NCBI GenBank assembly: GCA_022616435.1
Contig: JAKEET010000038.1
Coordinates: 1 to 41,580 of the forward strand
Length of the DNA stretch: 41,580 nt
Direction: 5' to 3'
Source of the DNA: Gemmataceae bacterium
Lineage (GTDB): Bacteria; Planctomycetota; Planctomycetia; Gemmatales; Gemmataceae
Shown: positions 1 through 7,764 of the stretch, one piece after another
Numbering within the stretch: position 1 is the stretch's first letter
Layout: every line of letters begins with the position of its first letter
Translations under genes and position numbers: made by a program
Notes under the pieces: model-generated
Databases searched by the model: none
Seen by the model: only the letters and a program-made list of their open reading frames with translations
What the model was told of the DNA's origin: nothing

Positions 1-189
1 CACAACACTCGACTGGAGGTCGCGCGCATGGAAGGACTTCAAAAGGGCCAGCTGATCGGCGCTATCCGGCTGTCCGAGCAATTACTGGGGCGCCCCCAGA
101 CGGCGGCGGAGCAACTGGCGAGTCTGTCGTCGGAGGAACTGACGCGCCTGGCTGAGGCGCTCCAGGAGGAAGTGTTCAAGCGAGCCTGA
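1..189 (+). CDS. C-terminal end of an Rpn/PD-(D/E)XK nuclease-type (transposase-like) protein, partial
   Basis: The frame is open from the window edge to the TGA at 187-189, so the true start lies outside. The visible tail holds a KGQLIGAIRLSEQLLGRP stretch, a Q-T-A-A-E-Q-L acidic helix and an ELTRLAEALQEEVF helix. I recognise this arrangement as the C-terminal helical region of Rpn-family (PD-(D/E)XK, 'putative transposase') proteins, which carry the nuclease core further upstream. An internal ATG at 28 could begin a separate 53-aa protein and has GGAGG nearby (15-19), so a small independent gene cannot be excluded. The next gene starts 27 nt downstream on the same strand. The family call rests only on resemblance of the tail; no catalytic residue is in view. 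Confidence 0.5.
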   Translation, partial: HNTRLEVARMEGLQKGQLIGAIRLSEQLLGRPQTAAEQLASLSSEELTRLAEALQEEVFKRA

Positions 190-216
190 AGCGAGCCCTC
201 TGGATGGAATCCAGTC

Positions 217-1434
217 ATGCAACGCGTGTCGCTGTTGTTGTCGATTGTCATGGCATCGATCGCTGGCGCCGATGAACCGCCCAAGCGCGGCCAACGCGGC
301 ATCGTCCGTGTCACGGACGAAGCCTTGAAGCTGCACCGCGACGCCCTCGTCTTCGACGGCCACAACGATCTGCCGTATCAGTTCCGCGAGGGCAAAGACC
401 TTTTCGTCCGCAGGATCGACATCGCCCGGCCCCAGCCGAAACTCCACACCGACATCGCCCGGCTCCGGCAGGGCGGCGTCGGCGCGCAGTTCTGGTCGGC
501 GTACGTCGCGGCGGGGACCGCCAAGACCGGGACCGCCGTCCGGCAGACCCTCGAGCAGATCGATGTGATCCACCGCTTCGTCAAGAAGTATCCCGATACC
601 TTCGAGATGGCGAGCACGGCCGACGACGTCGTCCGCATCCGCAAGCACGGCAAGATCGCCTCGCTCATCGGCGTCGAAGGCGGTCATTCCATCGACAACT
701 CCCTGGGCGTGCTGCGAACCTACTATCAGCTCGGCGTCCGCTACATGACGTTGACTCATTCCGACAACCTCGATTGGGCCGATTCCGCGACCGACGCGCC
801 GCGCTTGAAGGGCCTGACGCCGTTCGGCGAGGAAGTCGTCGCGGAGATGAACCGGCTGGGCATGCTGGTTGATATCTCGCACATCTCGGCCGACACCATG
901 CGGCACGTGCTCCGCGTGGCCAAGGCGCCGGTCATCGCCTCGCATTCGTCGGCGTTCGCGCTGGCCGATCATCCGCGCAACGTGCCGGACGACGTCCTCA
1001 AGCTGGTGGCGGCCAACGGCGGCGTGGTGATGGTGAACTTCTACAGCGGCTTCATCACGCCCGAAGGCGCCCGCCGCTCGCGGGAGCTGGTCCCGGCCTA
1101 CCGCGCCATGAAGAAGCGCTACCCGAACGAGGAGGAGTTCAAGACTGCCTGGGCGCAATGGAAAAAGGAGCATCCCTTGCCGCGCGGCACGATCCACGAC
1201 GTGGTCGATCATATCGAACACATCATCAAGGTGGCCGGCGTCGACCACGTCGGCCTGGGCTCCGACTACGACGGCATCAACGCCACGCCGGTGCAGCTCG
1301 ACGACGTATCCACGTACCCGCGCATCACGCAAGAATTGCTGAACCGCGGCCACAGGCCGGAGGCGATTCGCAAGGTGCTCGGCCTGAACGTGCTGCGGGC
1401 GCTGCGCGCGGCGGAACGGGTGCGTGGCGAGTAG
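217..1434 (+). CDS. Membrane dipeptidase (peptidase family M19)
   Basis: A 405-aa zinc dipeptidase of the renal dipeptidase family, which cleaves dipeptides (in bacteria often D-amino-acid or peptidoglycan-derived ones). The N-terminus is a short hydrophobic stretch ending about residue 18 (AGADEPPK), so export is likely. The binuclear zinc site is intact: H49 and D51 in DGHND, bridging E154 in GVEGGHS, H222 in DISHIS and H243 in ASHSSAFAL. D350 in GLGSDYDG fits the catalytic acid. Length is normal for the family. The start at 217 puts the hydrophobic segment first; no strong Shine-Dalgarno is visible, only GGA-rich sequence at 202-208. It follows the partial upstream gene by 27 nt. Substrate is not readable from the sequence. 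Confidence 0.9.
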   Translation: MQRVSLLLSIVMASIAGADEPPKRGQRGIVRVTDEALKLHRDALVFDGHNDLPYQFREGKDLFVRRIDIARPQPKLHTDIARLRQGGVGAQFWSAYVAAGTAKTGTAVRQTLEQIDVIHRFVKKYPDTFEMASTADDVVRIRKHGKIASLIGVEGGHSIDNSLGVLRTYYQLGVRYMTLTHSDNLDWADSATDAPRLKGLTPFGEEVVAEMNRLGMLVDISHISADTMRHVLRVAKAPVIASHSSAFALADHPRNVPDDVLKLVAANGGVVMVNFYSGFITPEGARRSRELVPAYRAMKKRYPNEEEFKTAWAQWKKEHPLPRGTIHDVVDHIEHIIKVAGVDHVGLGSDYDGINATPVQLDDVSTYPRITQELLNRGHRPEAIRKVLGLNVLRALRAAERVRGE

Positions 1435-1450
1435 TTCATTTTCGATTCTT

Positions 1451-1510
1451 GATTTCGATTGTTGATTGTCGGATTTCCAAGCCCCGGGATGAGCGCAGCG
1501 ATTCCCGGGG
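1451..1510. repeat. Intergenic repeats: AATCGA-type motif (1451-1471) and CCCCGGGATGAGCG palindrome (1482-1510)
   Basis: Two elements lie behind the dipeptidase stop. The segment 1451-1471, read on the minus strand, is nearly identical (about 20 of 22 bases) to 39931-39952 inside the damaged PSD1 gene. The 29-nt element at 1482-1510 begins and ends with CCCCGGG/CCCGGGG arms around ATGAGCGCAGCGATT; its reverse complement recurs without a mismatch at 13764-13792. The arms can pair into a short stem. No transposase is nearby, and the function is unknown. Confidence 0.8.
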
Positions 1511-1548
1511 AATAATCTGGCGGTCGGTTCATCATGCAGTGGGGCGTC

Positions 1549-1568
1549 CTCTTAACCTCTCTTAACCT
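1549..1568 (+). promoter_or_regulatory. Tandem CTTAACCT direct repeat ahead of a lipoprotein gene
   Basis: A perfect 10-bp tandem duplication, CTCTTAACCT twice, lies 12 nt before the next ATG and runs straight into its Shine-Dalgarno (GGGAG at 1569-1573). The core CTTAACCT repeated with a 2-nt gap resembles the 8-bp direct repeats of cyanobacterial Pho boxes (PyTTAAPyPyW). The resemblance is real at base level, but a regulatory role is inference and the position, within the likely leader, is unusual. Confidence 0.35.
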
Positions 1569-1580
1569 GGGAGCGAGAAC

Positions 1581-2651
1581 ATGCGATCCACCCGAGGTTC
1601 TCAAGGCGTGCGCCGGCGAGCGCTTTCGATCGCGCTCTCGTCGGCGGTGATCTTGACCAGCGCGGGTTGCGGAAACCCAGGCGGCGGCGCTGCACCCGCG
1701 CCGACGCTGCCCAAGCCGACGCCGCCCAAACTTGAGGAAGTGAAGTACAGCGACTTCACCTTCGTCGACGCCGCCCAGCGCGCTCAGCTCGAACGCTGGA
1801 CCAAGGCGGCGCGCGCCTTGGCGGGCAAGGATTGGGAACACAGGACCTGGTTTCGCAGCAGTCCGGATTCCTACGTCTACAATTCCTGGTGGTCCGCGCA
1901 GGGGGATCCTCCCCAGGGGATACCGCCGGGCAAGGAATGGCACTTCATCCGGCTCGAGGCTTTTCGTGCAACGCGGGCGACGCTGAACACCAAGGAATCG
2001 AGCCGCAATCCCCGCGAGATTCAGGCCGTCGGCCTCTGGGTGGCGTGGAAGCCGGCGCGGACCGGCTGGCGCGCCGATTTGTGGCATTACCTGCCCCATC
2101 AGCCGCTGTCGCACGATCAAGACAGCTTCGGGTTCGATCTCCAGCAGGTCCTCAACGAGGGGCAGCCGGACGCGGGGCAGCCGGAGGCGGGGCAGCCGGA
2201 CACGCTCGCCTGGCGGTTCCGACTCGCCGAGGAGCTGGAGTTCTGGCAGACCGAAAAGGTGTTCGAGGACACGCGCTATTGGGTCAAGGTCGAACTGCCC
2301 CGCAAGGTCGGCGGCGGCCGCGAGATTCCGAGCGCGGACATCAAGCCCTGGCTCGCCTCGGCCGATTCGTTCCGCGCTGCCGGGCTGGCGCGTTTGCAGG
2401 CCTTGAAGGAACTGCTTGAAAAACAGCTCCCGTCCGGCGCCGCCGTTCGCAGCGCCACGCTGTCAACGCGCATCGGCAACCTTCCTCCGCACGACAGCAA
2501 GCGACTCTTGACCGATGCGGAACGCGCGCAACTCCTCCAGGAAGGCCTGTCCAAGATCGAGGCCCGCCGCCGCGCCTTCGTGGAGCACGCCGCCGACATG
2601 CACGCGGCGCTCGTCAAGGCATTTCCGCTGCGCGATTGCTTGGGCGATTAG
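1581..2651 (+). CDS. Uncharacterised secreted lipoprotein
   Basis: A 356-aa protein with an arginine-rich N-terminus, a hydrophobic segment (about residues 14-28) and a lipobox LTSAGC with the acylated cysteine at residue 30, then a Pro/Ala/Lys linker. It should be a lipid-anchored envelope protein. I do not recognise the mature domain; it is rich in Trp and charged residues (SYVYNSWWSAQGD, AVGLWVAWKP, FWQTEKVFEDTRYWVKVELP) and ends in helices. A threefold five-residue repeat (GQPDA, GQPEA, GQPDT) is encoded by 15-bp tandem repeats at 2161-2205. The start is supported by GGGAG 8 nt upstream. The gene converges on the next gene with only 8 nt between stops. Confidence 0.75.
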   Translation: MRSTRGSQGVRRRALSIALSSAVILTSAGCGNPGGGAAPAPTLPKPTPPKLEEVKYSDFTFVDAAQRAQLERWTKAARALAGKDWEHRTWFRSSPDSYVYNSWWSAQGDPPQGIPPGKEWHFIRLEAFRATRATLNTKESSRNPREIQAVGLWVAWKPARTGWRADLWHYLPHQPLSHDQDSFGFDLQQVLNEGQPDAGQPEAGQPDTLAWRFRLAEELEFWQTEKVFEDTRYWVKVELPRKVGGGREIPSADIKPWLASADSFRAAGLARLQALKELLEKQLPSGAAVRSATLSTRIGNLPPHDSKRLLTDAERAQLLQEGLSKIEARRRAFVEHAADMHAALVKAFPLRDCLGD

Positions 2652-2659
2652 AGTTTGTT

Positions 2660-3484
2660 CTACGGGTTCGTCAACTCTTCCACAAACGTGCTGACGAAGT
2701 GATAGCTGCTCCCCTGGCCCTGGTGGTTCTGCACCGTCTTGTCGATCGTGAGCTGCACGCGCTGCAAGCGGCCGTTGTTGACATCAAATACGGCCTGTCC
2801 CTGGGCTTCGCGTTGCAACAGCGGTAGACGCTCCTGCATGTTGTCGGGCAGCGTCTTCAGCTCGGTCGTGACCGCGACCGTGGCGAGGCCGCCGGCGATC
2901 TTGGCGCAGCGATAGACTTGCTCGGCCTTGTATTTCTCACCGGTGCCCTGCGGCGGCTCCAGCACGATGTGGTACGGCCGCAGCCACGCCTGGCCTTCCT
3001 TCGGCGCCGCGGCGGGCAGCACGATGACGAACGGCGGCTCGGCCTCGTACTTCGCCGCCGACCCTTGCGTGACTTCGAGGCTCCGGCCGTAACCGTCGAT
3101 CCGCAAGATCACCAGGGTCTTGCCCAGGTGCTCGCTCATCTGCTTCAGCCCCGGCGTGCTCTTGCCCGGGTCGGCCGAGTCGAACAGGAGCTTCTCGCCG
3201 TTGGGCCGGGTCTGCTCGGTCCGCAGGGCGGCGAGGCTCAGGTGCAGCGTGGCCGCGCCGCTTTGGTCCACGTCGGCCACGGTCCATTTCTTGACGAGGT
3301 TGAGCTTGGAGCCGGTCTCGACGGCGTTGCCGTCGACCACTTCCTTGACGCTGGTCACGTGGTTCGTGCGATAGTGGAACGTCTGGCCCTTCTTCCACTG
3401 AAAGCGCCACGGCGCGTCCTGGGCCGCGGCGGTGTGCGTTCCCAGCACGATCAGTGACATCGCGAGCATCCCGGCGCGGATCAT
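2660..3484 (-). CDS. Uncharacterised secreted protein
   Basis: A 274-aa protein with a clear signal peptide (MIRAGMLAMSLIVLGTHTAAAQ, cleavage probably after AAA-Q near residue 22). The mature part begins WRFQWKKGQTFHYRTNHV and is predicted from composition to be mostly beta strands (alternating polar and hydrophobic runs), with a closing VSTFVEELTNP. Similar secreted proteins beginning with a 'W.F..G..F.Y' segment are frequent in planctomycetes, but I cannot name a domain with certainty. The start has AGGAG 7 nt upstream. A 134-nt gap separates it from the hydrolase gene upstream on the same strand, so it probably has its own promoter there. No catalytic motif is visible. Confidence 0.7.
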   Translation of the reverse strand: MIRAGMLAMSLIVLGTHTAAAQDAPWRFQWKKGQTFHYRTNHVTSVKEVVDGNAVETGSKLNLVKKWTVADVDQSGAATLHLSLAALRTEQTRPNGEKLLFDSADPGKSTPGLKQMSEHLGKTLVILRIDGYGRSLEVTQGSAAKYEAEPPFVIVLPAAAPKEGQAWLRPYHIVLEPPQGTGEKYKAEQVYRCAKIAGGLATVAVTTELKTLPDNMQERLPLLQREAQGQAVFDVNNGRLQRVQLTIDKTVQNHQGQGSSYHFVSTFVEELTNP

Positions 3485-3618
3485 GGCGTTCTCCTATCTA
3501 TCTCTTCTATCGCGATCTGCCGAGTCATCCCAGCTTGTGAACGCGAGACCATCGGTGTCGGCTATAGCAAATACTGCTGCGGACAATCCAGGTCATTCGA
3601 AAGTGCAGTCCGGCAACG

Positions 3619-4449
3619 CTACTCAACCGGCGCGTGCTCGGCCAGAAATGTCTTCAACGCGGCGTACATCGATTCCGCCAGCGGGTCATTGTGGCGGACG
3701 CCGGGCATGACGTGAAAGCGCTTCGGCTCGGGCGCGGCCTCGAACAGTTTCTTGCCGAGAGAAAAGGGGACCACTTCGTCACGGTCGCCGTGGCTCATGA
3801 AAATCGGCGCGGCGCAGCGGCCGATCTTGTCGATGCTGGCAAAGCGATTGCGCATCATCCAGCGCACCGGCAGCCAGAAAAAGGCCCCGCTGGCGACGTC
3901 GGGCGCCGACGTGAACGTCCTGGCCAGGATCAGGGCGCGGTGCTCGCGGCGGCTGGCCAGATCGACGGCGACGCCGCCGCCCAGCGAGCCGCCGTAGATG
4001 AGCAGGTTCTTCGGCGCCACCTTTCGTTCTTGCACGAGCCACTCGTAGGCGGCGTCGGCGGTTTCGTAGCAGCCTTGCTCGCTCGGCCGGCCTTCGCTCC
4101 GGCCGTAGCCCGGATAATCGACGATCAGCACCGCGACGCCGAGCCGATCGCGCCAGCGCATGATCGACGGGCCGCGCCAGCTCAGGTTGCCGCCGTTGCC
4201 GTGGAAGTAAAGCAGTGCCAGTTTGGAATCGGCACAGGGCAGCCACCAGCCGTGGACGTTCGTGCCGTTCGCGCAGGTCAGATGGACGTCTTCGACTTCA
4301 CGGCACGGCGGCGGCTGCGAGTCGCGCGACGCCGGATAGACGAGCCAGTTTTCCAGGAGCATCAAGAGCAGCATGATCCCCAGGTAGCCGATCAGCAGCA
4401 AGCGGACCCATTCGAACATGCGCCGACGCCAGGGGTGAGGAGTGTTCAT
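3619..4449 (-). CDS. Alpha/beta hydrolase with N-terminal membrane anchor
   Basis: A 276-aa serine hydrolase of the alpha/beta fold, similar to the membrane-anchored YfhR/BEM46-type family. One transmembrane helix is visible at residues about 14-35 (VRLLLIGYLGIMLLLMLLENWLV). The oxyanion motif HGNGGN lies at 83-88, the nucleophile S155 in GGSLGG, the acid D224 in GDRDEVVP and the base H253 in GVRHND, so the triad is complete. The start at 4449 was chosen because it begins 5 nt after the lnt stop; an inner ATG at 4419 (MFEWVR) would still keep the anchor. It is probably cotranscribed with lnt and moeA. The substrate is unknown. Confidence 0.85.
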   Translation of the reverse strand: MNTPHPWRRRMFEWVRLLLIGYLGIMLLLMLLENWLVYPASRDSQPPPCREVEDVHLTCANGTNVHGWWLPCADSKLALLYFHGNGGNLSWRGPSIMRWRDRLGVAVLIVDYPGYGRSEGRPSEQGCYETADAAYEWLVQERKVAPKNLLIYGGSLGGGVAVDLASRREHRALILARTFTSAPDVASGAFFWLPVRWMMRNRFASIDKIGRCAAPIFMSHGDRDEVVPFSLGKKLFEAAPEPKRFHVMPGVRHNDPLAESMYAALKTFLAEHAPVE

Positions 4450-4454
4450 GGTGG

Positions 4455-6356
4455 TCAAGCGGTTTGCGGCGCCGTCTGCGGCCCCGTTGGCGGCCCCGTC
4501 TGCGAACCCGTCTGCGGCGTGCGCCGTCGTCGCGCGATGGACCACACGATGACCGCCGCGACCACACCGCAGCAGCCGATCGGCAGCCAGTCGCCGGCCG
4601 CCGCGTAGAAACTGGCGCGGCTGTCGATGGGCACGCGGGCCAGGAGCACGCCCGCGGTTTTCTTGTACGAGGCCCACTCCGCGATCGGCAATTCCTCGGC
4701 GCCCGCGATCCTCCAGGTGTGCGGCTCTTCGGGCGGCGGCAACTCTTCCGGACGCAGCACCCGGCCGTTGCCGTCGATCACCGCCGAGATGCCCATGTTC
4801 ACCGAGCGGGCGATGGCGCGGCGGCACTCGATGGCGCGAAAGCGGCTGATGGCCAGGTGCTCCTCGTGCTCGACGGTGCCGTTGAACCAGCCGTCGTTGG
4901 AGATGTTGATGAGGAAATCAACCGGCTCGCCGTCTTTCTCGGAGCGCACGTAGCGCCGCGGCAGGAACGGATCGGAGTCTTCGTAACAGATCAGCACGCC
5001 GTACTTGTGCTTGCCCACCTCAAAGCGCGTGAACGTCTCGCCCTCGTGAATGTCGTAGTTGAAATCATAGGGCGATAGCCATTCCATGAACGGCAACGAG
5101 TCGCGAAACGGCACGAACTCGCCCCACGGCACGCGGTGCATCTTGTCATAGCGTTCCCCGATGAGCCCGTCCCGTGGAACCAGGAGGGCCGAGTTGAAAC
5201 GGCTCACCGTGCCGTCGGCGTTGAGCACGTAGGTGCTCAGACCCAGGAGATGGTTGGCGGGATAGAAGCGCAGCAACTCCTCGCGCAGATGACGCCGCAC
5301 GGCCGGGTAGTCCTCGCGCCAGATCTGGGGGATGGACTTGATCGGCAGCTCGGCGGAGATCTCGAGCCAGGGGAACTGGCGCAGGTAGCTGGTCTCCGGC
5401 CAGACGATCAAATCGGGCGTCTGTGGCTGGTGGACGGCGAGGCGGCACAGGCGGTCGCAGTGGCGGGCGAGATGGGAATCGCGTTCCTCTTGAGTGACGT
5501 CATCGCGCACCTCCTGGCCGAGATTGGTTTGCAACAGCGCCAGCAACGGGCCCTCGTCAAAGCGGTTCTGCCCGAGCCGCCAGGTGCCGTAGATGTAGGT
5601 GCACAGCACCGCCAGGAACAAGACGCCGGCCTCGTAGATCAACCCCGGCCGCCACACCGAGCCGCCGGCGAGAGGCCGGCTGCCGTCCTGCAGGTGCCTG
5701 GGCTCGCGCCAGCGGAACCGGTCGCGCAGGCCGGGAAACTGGTAGAGCACGTCGAATACCCAGGCGTTCACCGCGGCGATCACGAAGCTGATCAGGTAGA
5801 CGCCGCCCAGGTCGGCGATCTGGATCAGCGGCAGCATGGCGTGCTGCGTGTGGCCGAGATAGTACCATGCGAAGCCGGTCAGCATGAACGAGCGGAACCA
5901 TTCCATGAGCGTCCACGCCACCGGAACGGCGACCGCGAGCGGCAACCAGGTCTTGCGGTCAACGAACCGGATCAGCCAGAGCGTCGCGGGAAAATAGAGG
6001 GCGCAATAGAGGGCCAGCATGATCCAGGCGGCGGTCATGGCCTGGTAGGGCGATGCGCTCAGCCAGTGCAAGGCCGGCACGAAGAAGACGAGCCCGCCGA
6101 GCCACGCGGAGAGGTAAAGCCGCCGCGGCGTCTGCTGCATCCGCACGAGGGCCAGCAGCGGAACCAGTGCGATCCAGCCCAGCCAGCCCCAGGCGAGCGG
6201 GAAGTAGCACATCCACAAGAAGCCGCCGGTCGTCGCGGCCGGGATGAGGCTGAGCCAGATGGATGTCTTCGGGGCAGTCCCTGGTTGCATCGATTGCGTG
6301 ACCGCGTGAATGATGTCTACCTTGCGCGGCTGAACGCCGTGTTGAACCATGGTCAT
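4455..6356 (-). CDS. lnt: Apolipoprotein N-acyltransferase
   Basis: A 633-aa integral membrane enzyme that N-acylates the lipid-modified cysteine of apolipoproteins, matching the several lipoproteins in this window. N-terminal hydrophobic helices (about residues 32-205) precede a nitrilase-type domain. The catalytic triad is visible: E321 in VWPETSY, K405 in RYDKMHRVPWGEF and C457 in GVLICYEDSDP. A last hydrophobic helix (about 585-605) is followed by a repetitive tail of Thr-Gly-Pro-Gln units (PQTGSQTGPPTGPQTAPQTA) that is not part of the usual enzyme. It is encoded by 12-15 bp degenerate repeats at about 4458-4520. Start 6356 has GGAGGA 6-7 nt upstream. MoeA ends 36 nt upstream; the hydrolase follows after 5 nt. 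Confidence 0.93.
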   Translation of the reverse strand: MTMVQHGVQPRKVDIIHAVTQSMQPGTAPKTSIWLSLIPAATTGGFLWMCYFPLAWGWLGWIALVPLLALVRMQQTPRRLYLSAWLGGLVFFVPALHWLSASPYQAMTAAWIMLALYCALYFPATLWLIRFVDRKTWLPLAVAVPVAWTLMEWFRSFMLTGFAWYYLGHTQHAMLPLIQIADLGGVYLISFVIAAVNAWVFDVLYQFPGLRDRFRWREPRHLQDGSRPLAGGSVWRPGLIYEAGVLFLAVLCTYIYGTWRLGQNRFDEGPLLALLQTNLGQEVRDDVTQEERDSHLARHCDRLCRLAVHQPQTPDLIVWPETSYLRQFPWLEISAELPIKSIPQIWREDYPAVRRHLREELLRFYPANHLLGLSTYVLNADGTVSRFNSALLVPRDGLIGERYDKMHRVPWGEFVPFRDSLPFMEWLSPYDFNYDIHEGETFTRFEVGKHKYGVLICYEDSDPFLPRRYVRSEKDGEPVDFLINISNDGWFNGTVEHEEHLAISRFRAIECRRAIARSVNMGISAVIDGNGRVLRPEELPPPEEPHTWRIAGAEELPIAEWASYKKTAGVLLARVPIDSRASFYAAAGDWLPIGCCGVVAAVIVWSIARRRRTPQTGSQTGPPTGPQTAPQTA

Positions 6357-6392
6357 GGTCGGATCCTCCGTGATCGTGATGTCTTCCGCGGA

Positions 6393-6420
6393 TTACGCGA
6401 ACGCTAAGCCGCAAGCGGCC
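6393..6420 (-). repeat. AACGCTAAGCCGCAAGC repeat overlapping the moeA 3' end
   Basis: A single arm of the repeat family also seen at 7708-7757, 15884-15905 and 19578-19627. Here it lies inside the moeA reading frame and supplies its last codons, with the TAA at its edge. Compared with the complete palindromic copies this is a half element. Confidence 0.75.
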
Positions 6421-7649
6421 ATGTCCTCCACCATCAGCACCGGCAGCACGTCGCCGGCGCGATGTTGATGATCGCCGGCCGGCAGCAGCACAAACGCGTT
6501 GGCCGGCGTGACGCCGCGCAAATCGGCCGAGCCGAACCAGGGCACGGCCTGGACGCGCCAGCCGGCATCCGTCGACTCCAGCCGCGCCGGATGATACGTC
6601 GGCCGATCAGTGCGATACGCATGGTCCTCGGTCAACGTCGCCTGCACGACAACCGGACCGGGGGGCAAGGCCATCAAGCCGCGGATCGCCGGGCGGACGA
6701 ACAGCTCGAAGCACACCAGTCCGCTCACCGGGTTGCCCGGCAGGCCAAATACCAGCGTGGCCGGCCGCCGGCCGCCGTGGTCCTTCACGCCGAACAGCAT
6801 CGGCTTGCCGGGCTTCATCGCCACCTTGTGAAAATCGACGCGCACGCCGAGGTCGGCCAGCACGCTGGGGACGAGGTCGAGCTTCCCCGCCGACACGCCG
6901 CCGGAGAGGACCAGCACATCTTCCCCAAGTCCTTCGCCGATCAGCCCTCGCAAGCTTTCTTCGGTGTCGCGGGCGATGCCCAGCAACTTCGGCACGCCGC
7001 CCGCCCGCGTCGTTTGTGCCGCGAGCATCGGTCCGTTGCTGTTGCGAATCTGTCCCGGACCCGGCTTTTCGCCCGGCTCAACGATTTCATCACCCGTCGG
7101 CAAGATGGCGACGCTCGGCGCCGGCTGCACGCGCGCCCTTGTTCTGCCGACGAGCGCCAGCAATCCAAGTTCCTGCGGCCTGAGCCGAGCGCCGGCCCGC
7201 AGCACGACGGCGCCGCGCGTCATCTCCTTGCCGCGCACGAGGACGTTCTGGCCCGGCTTGACGCCGCCTTCGAGCCGCACGCGCCGGCCGTCCACCGCCT
7301 GGGTTCGCTCGATCATGACCACGGCGTCGGCCCCGCTCGGGATCGGCGCTCCCGTCATGATCCGGGTCGCCTGTCCCGGCCCCACGGTCAACCGCGGCAC
7401 GCGTCCCGCGGTCACCTCTTCGATGACGGCCAGCTCCGCGCCGGCGTCCGGAACATCGGCCGACCGCACCGCGTAGCCGTCCATCATCGCCTTGTCGAAC
7501 GGCGGCATGTCGAGGTCGCTGGCGACATCCTCCGCCAACACCAGGCCGAGAGCTTGCGAGGTCAAGGGCATGGTCTTCGGCGGCAACGGCCGGACCTGTC
7601 CGACGATGCGCTGCTGCGCTTCGGCCACGCTGAGGATCGGGGTGCTCAT
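6393..7649 (-). CDS. moeA: Molybdopterin molybdenumtransferase MoeA
   Basis: A 418-aa protein that inserts molybdate into adenylylated molybdopterin. Visible family motifs are FDKAMMDGYAVR (51-62), TGAPIPSGADAV (99-110), PTGDEI (184-189), SGGVSAGKLD (249-258) and FGLPGNPVSG, in the usual order and at normal length. The start at 7649 (MSTPILSVAEAQQRI) is chosen because homology begins there; there is no Shine-Dalgarno, but an extended -10 lies 8 nt upstream. The last eight residues (AACGLAFA) are encoded entirely by a copy of the AACGCTAAGCCGCAAGC intergenic repeat, which also borders the TAA. lnt follows 36 nt later. No other molybdenum cofactor gene is in view. Confidence 0.93.
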   Translation of the reverse strand: MSTPILSVAEAQQRIVGQVRPLPPKTMPLTSQALGLVLAEDVASDLDMPPFDKAMMDGYAVRSADVPDAGAELAVIEEVTAGRVPRLTVGPGQATRIMTGAPIPSGADAVVMIERTQAVDGRRVRLEGGVKPGQNVLVRGKEMTRGAVVLRAGARLRPQELGLLALVGRTRARVQPAPSVAILPTGDEIVEPGEKPGPGQIRNSNGPMLAAQTTRAGGVPKLLGIARDTEESLRGLIGEGLGEDVLVLSGGVSAGKLDLVPSVLADLGVRVDFHKVAMKPGKPMLFGVKDHGGRRPATLVFGLPGNPVSGLVCFELFVRPAIRGLMALPPGPVVVQATLTEDHAYRTDRPTYHPARLESTDAGWRVQAVPWFGSADLRGVTPANAFVLLPAGDHQHRAGDVLPVLMVEDMAACGLAFA

Positions 7650-7657
7650 CGGAGCGA

Positions 7658-7688
7658 ATTGTAGCAAGTCCACGCTGGTCCGGACCAG
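7658..7688 (-). promoter_or_regulatory. Candidate moeA promoter (extended -10) with 14-bp palindrome
   Basis: On the minus strand TGCTACAAT (an extended -10, TGnTACAAT; the -10 occupies 7658-7663) lies 8 nt before the moeA ATG at 7649, so the transcript would start almost at the start codon. A perfect palindrome CTGGTCCGGACCAG covers 7675-7688, about the -35 region, and could be an operator. Both are seen in sequence; the function is inferred. Confidence 0.4.
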
Positions 7689-7707
7689 ACGAGTTGGTGC
7701 GGTCGGG

Positions 7708-7757
7708 GGCTTGCCGTTTAGCGTTCGAGTCATACCGCGAACGCTAAACGGCAAGCC
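7708..7757. repeat. Perfect 20-bp inverted repeat, AACGCTAAaCGGCAAGC family
   Basis: Left arm 7708-7727 (GGCTTGCCGTTTAGCGTTCG) and right arm 7738-7757 are exact reverse complements around a 10-nt loop. It lies 7 nt beyond the DUF1080 stop codon and 58 nt upstream of the moeA start, so it could fold as a 3'-end hairpin of the DUF1080 transcript. No T-run follows, which argues against a classical intrinsic terminator. Confidence 0.85.
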
Positions 7758-7764
7758 AAGCGCG

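Noticed and set aside
7708..7757. Classical Rho-independent terminator behind the DUF1080 gene
   Set aside because: The stem is strong but no T-run follows on either strand; it is better described as a repeat dyad.
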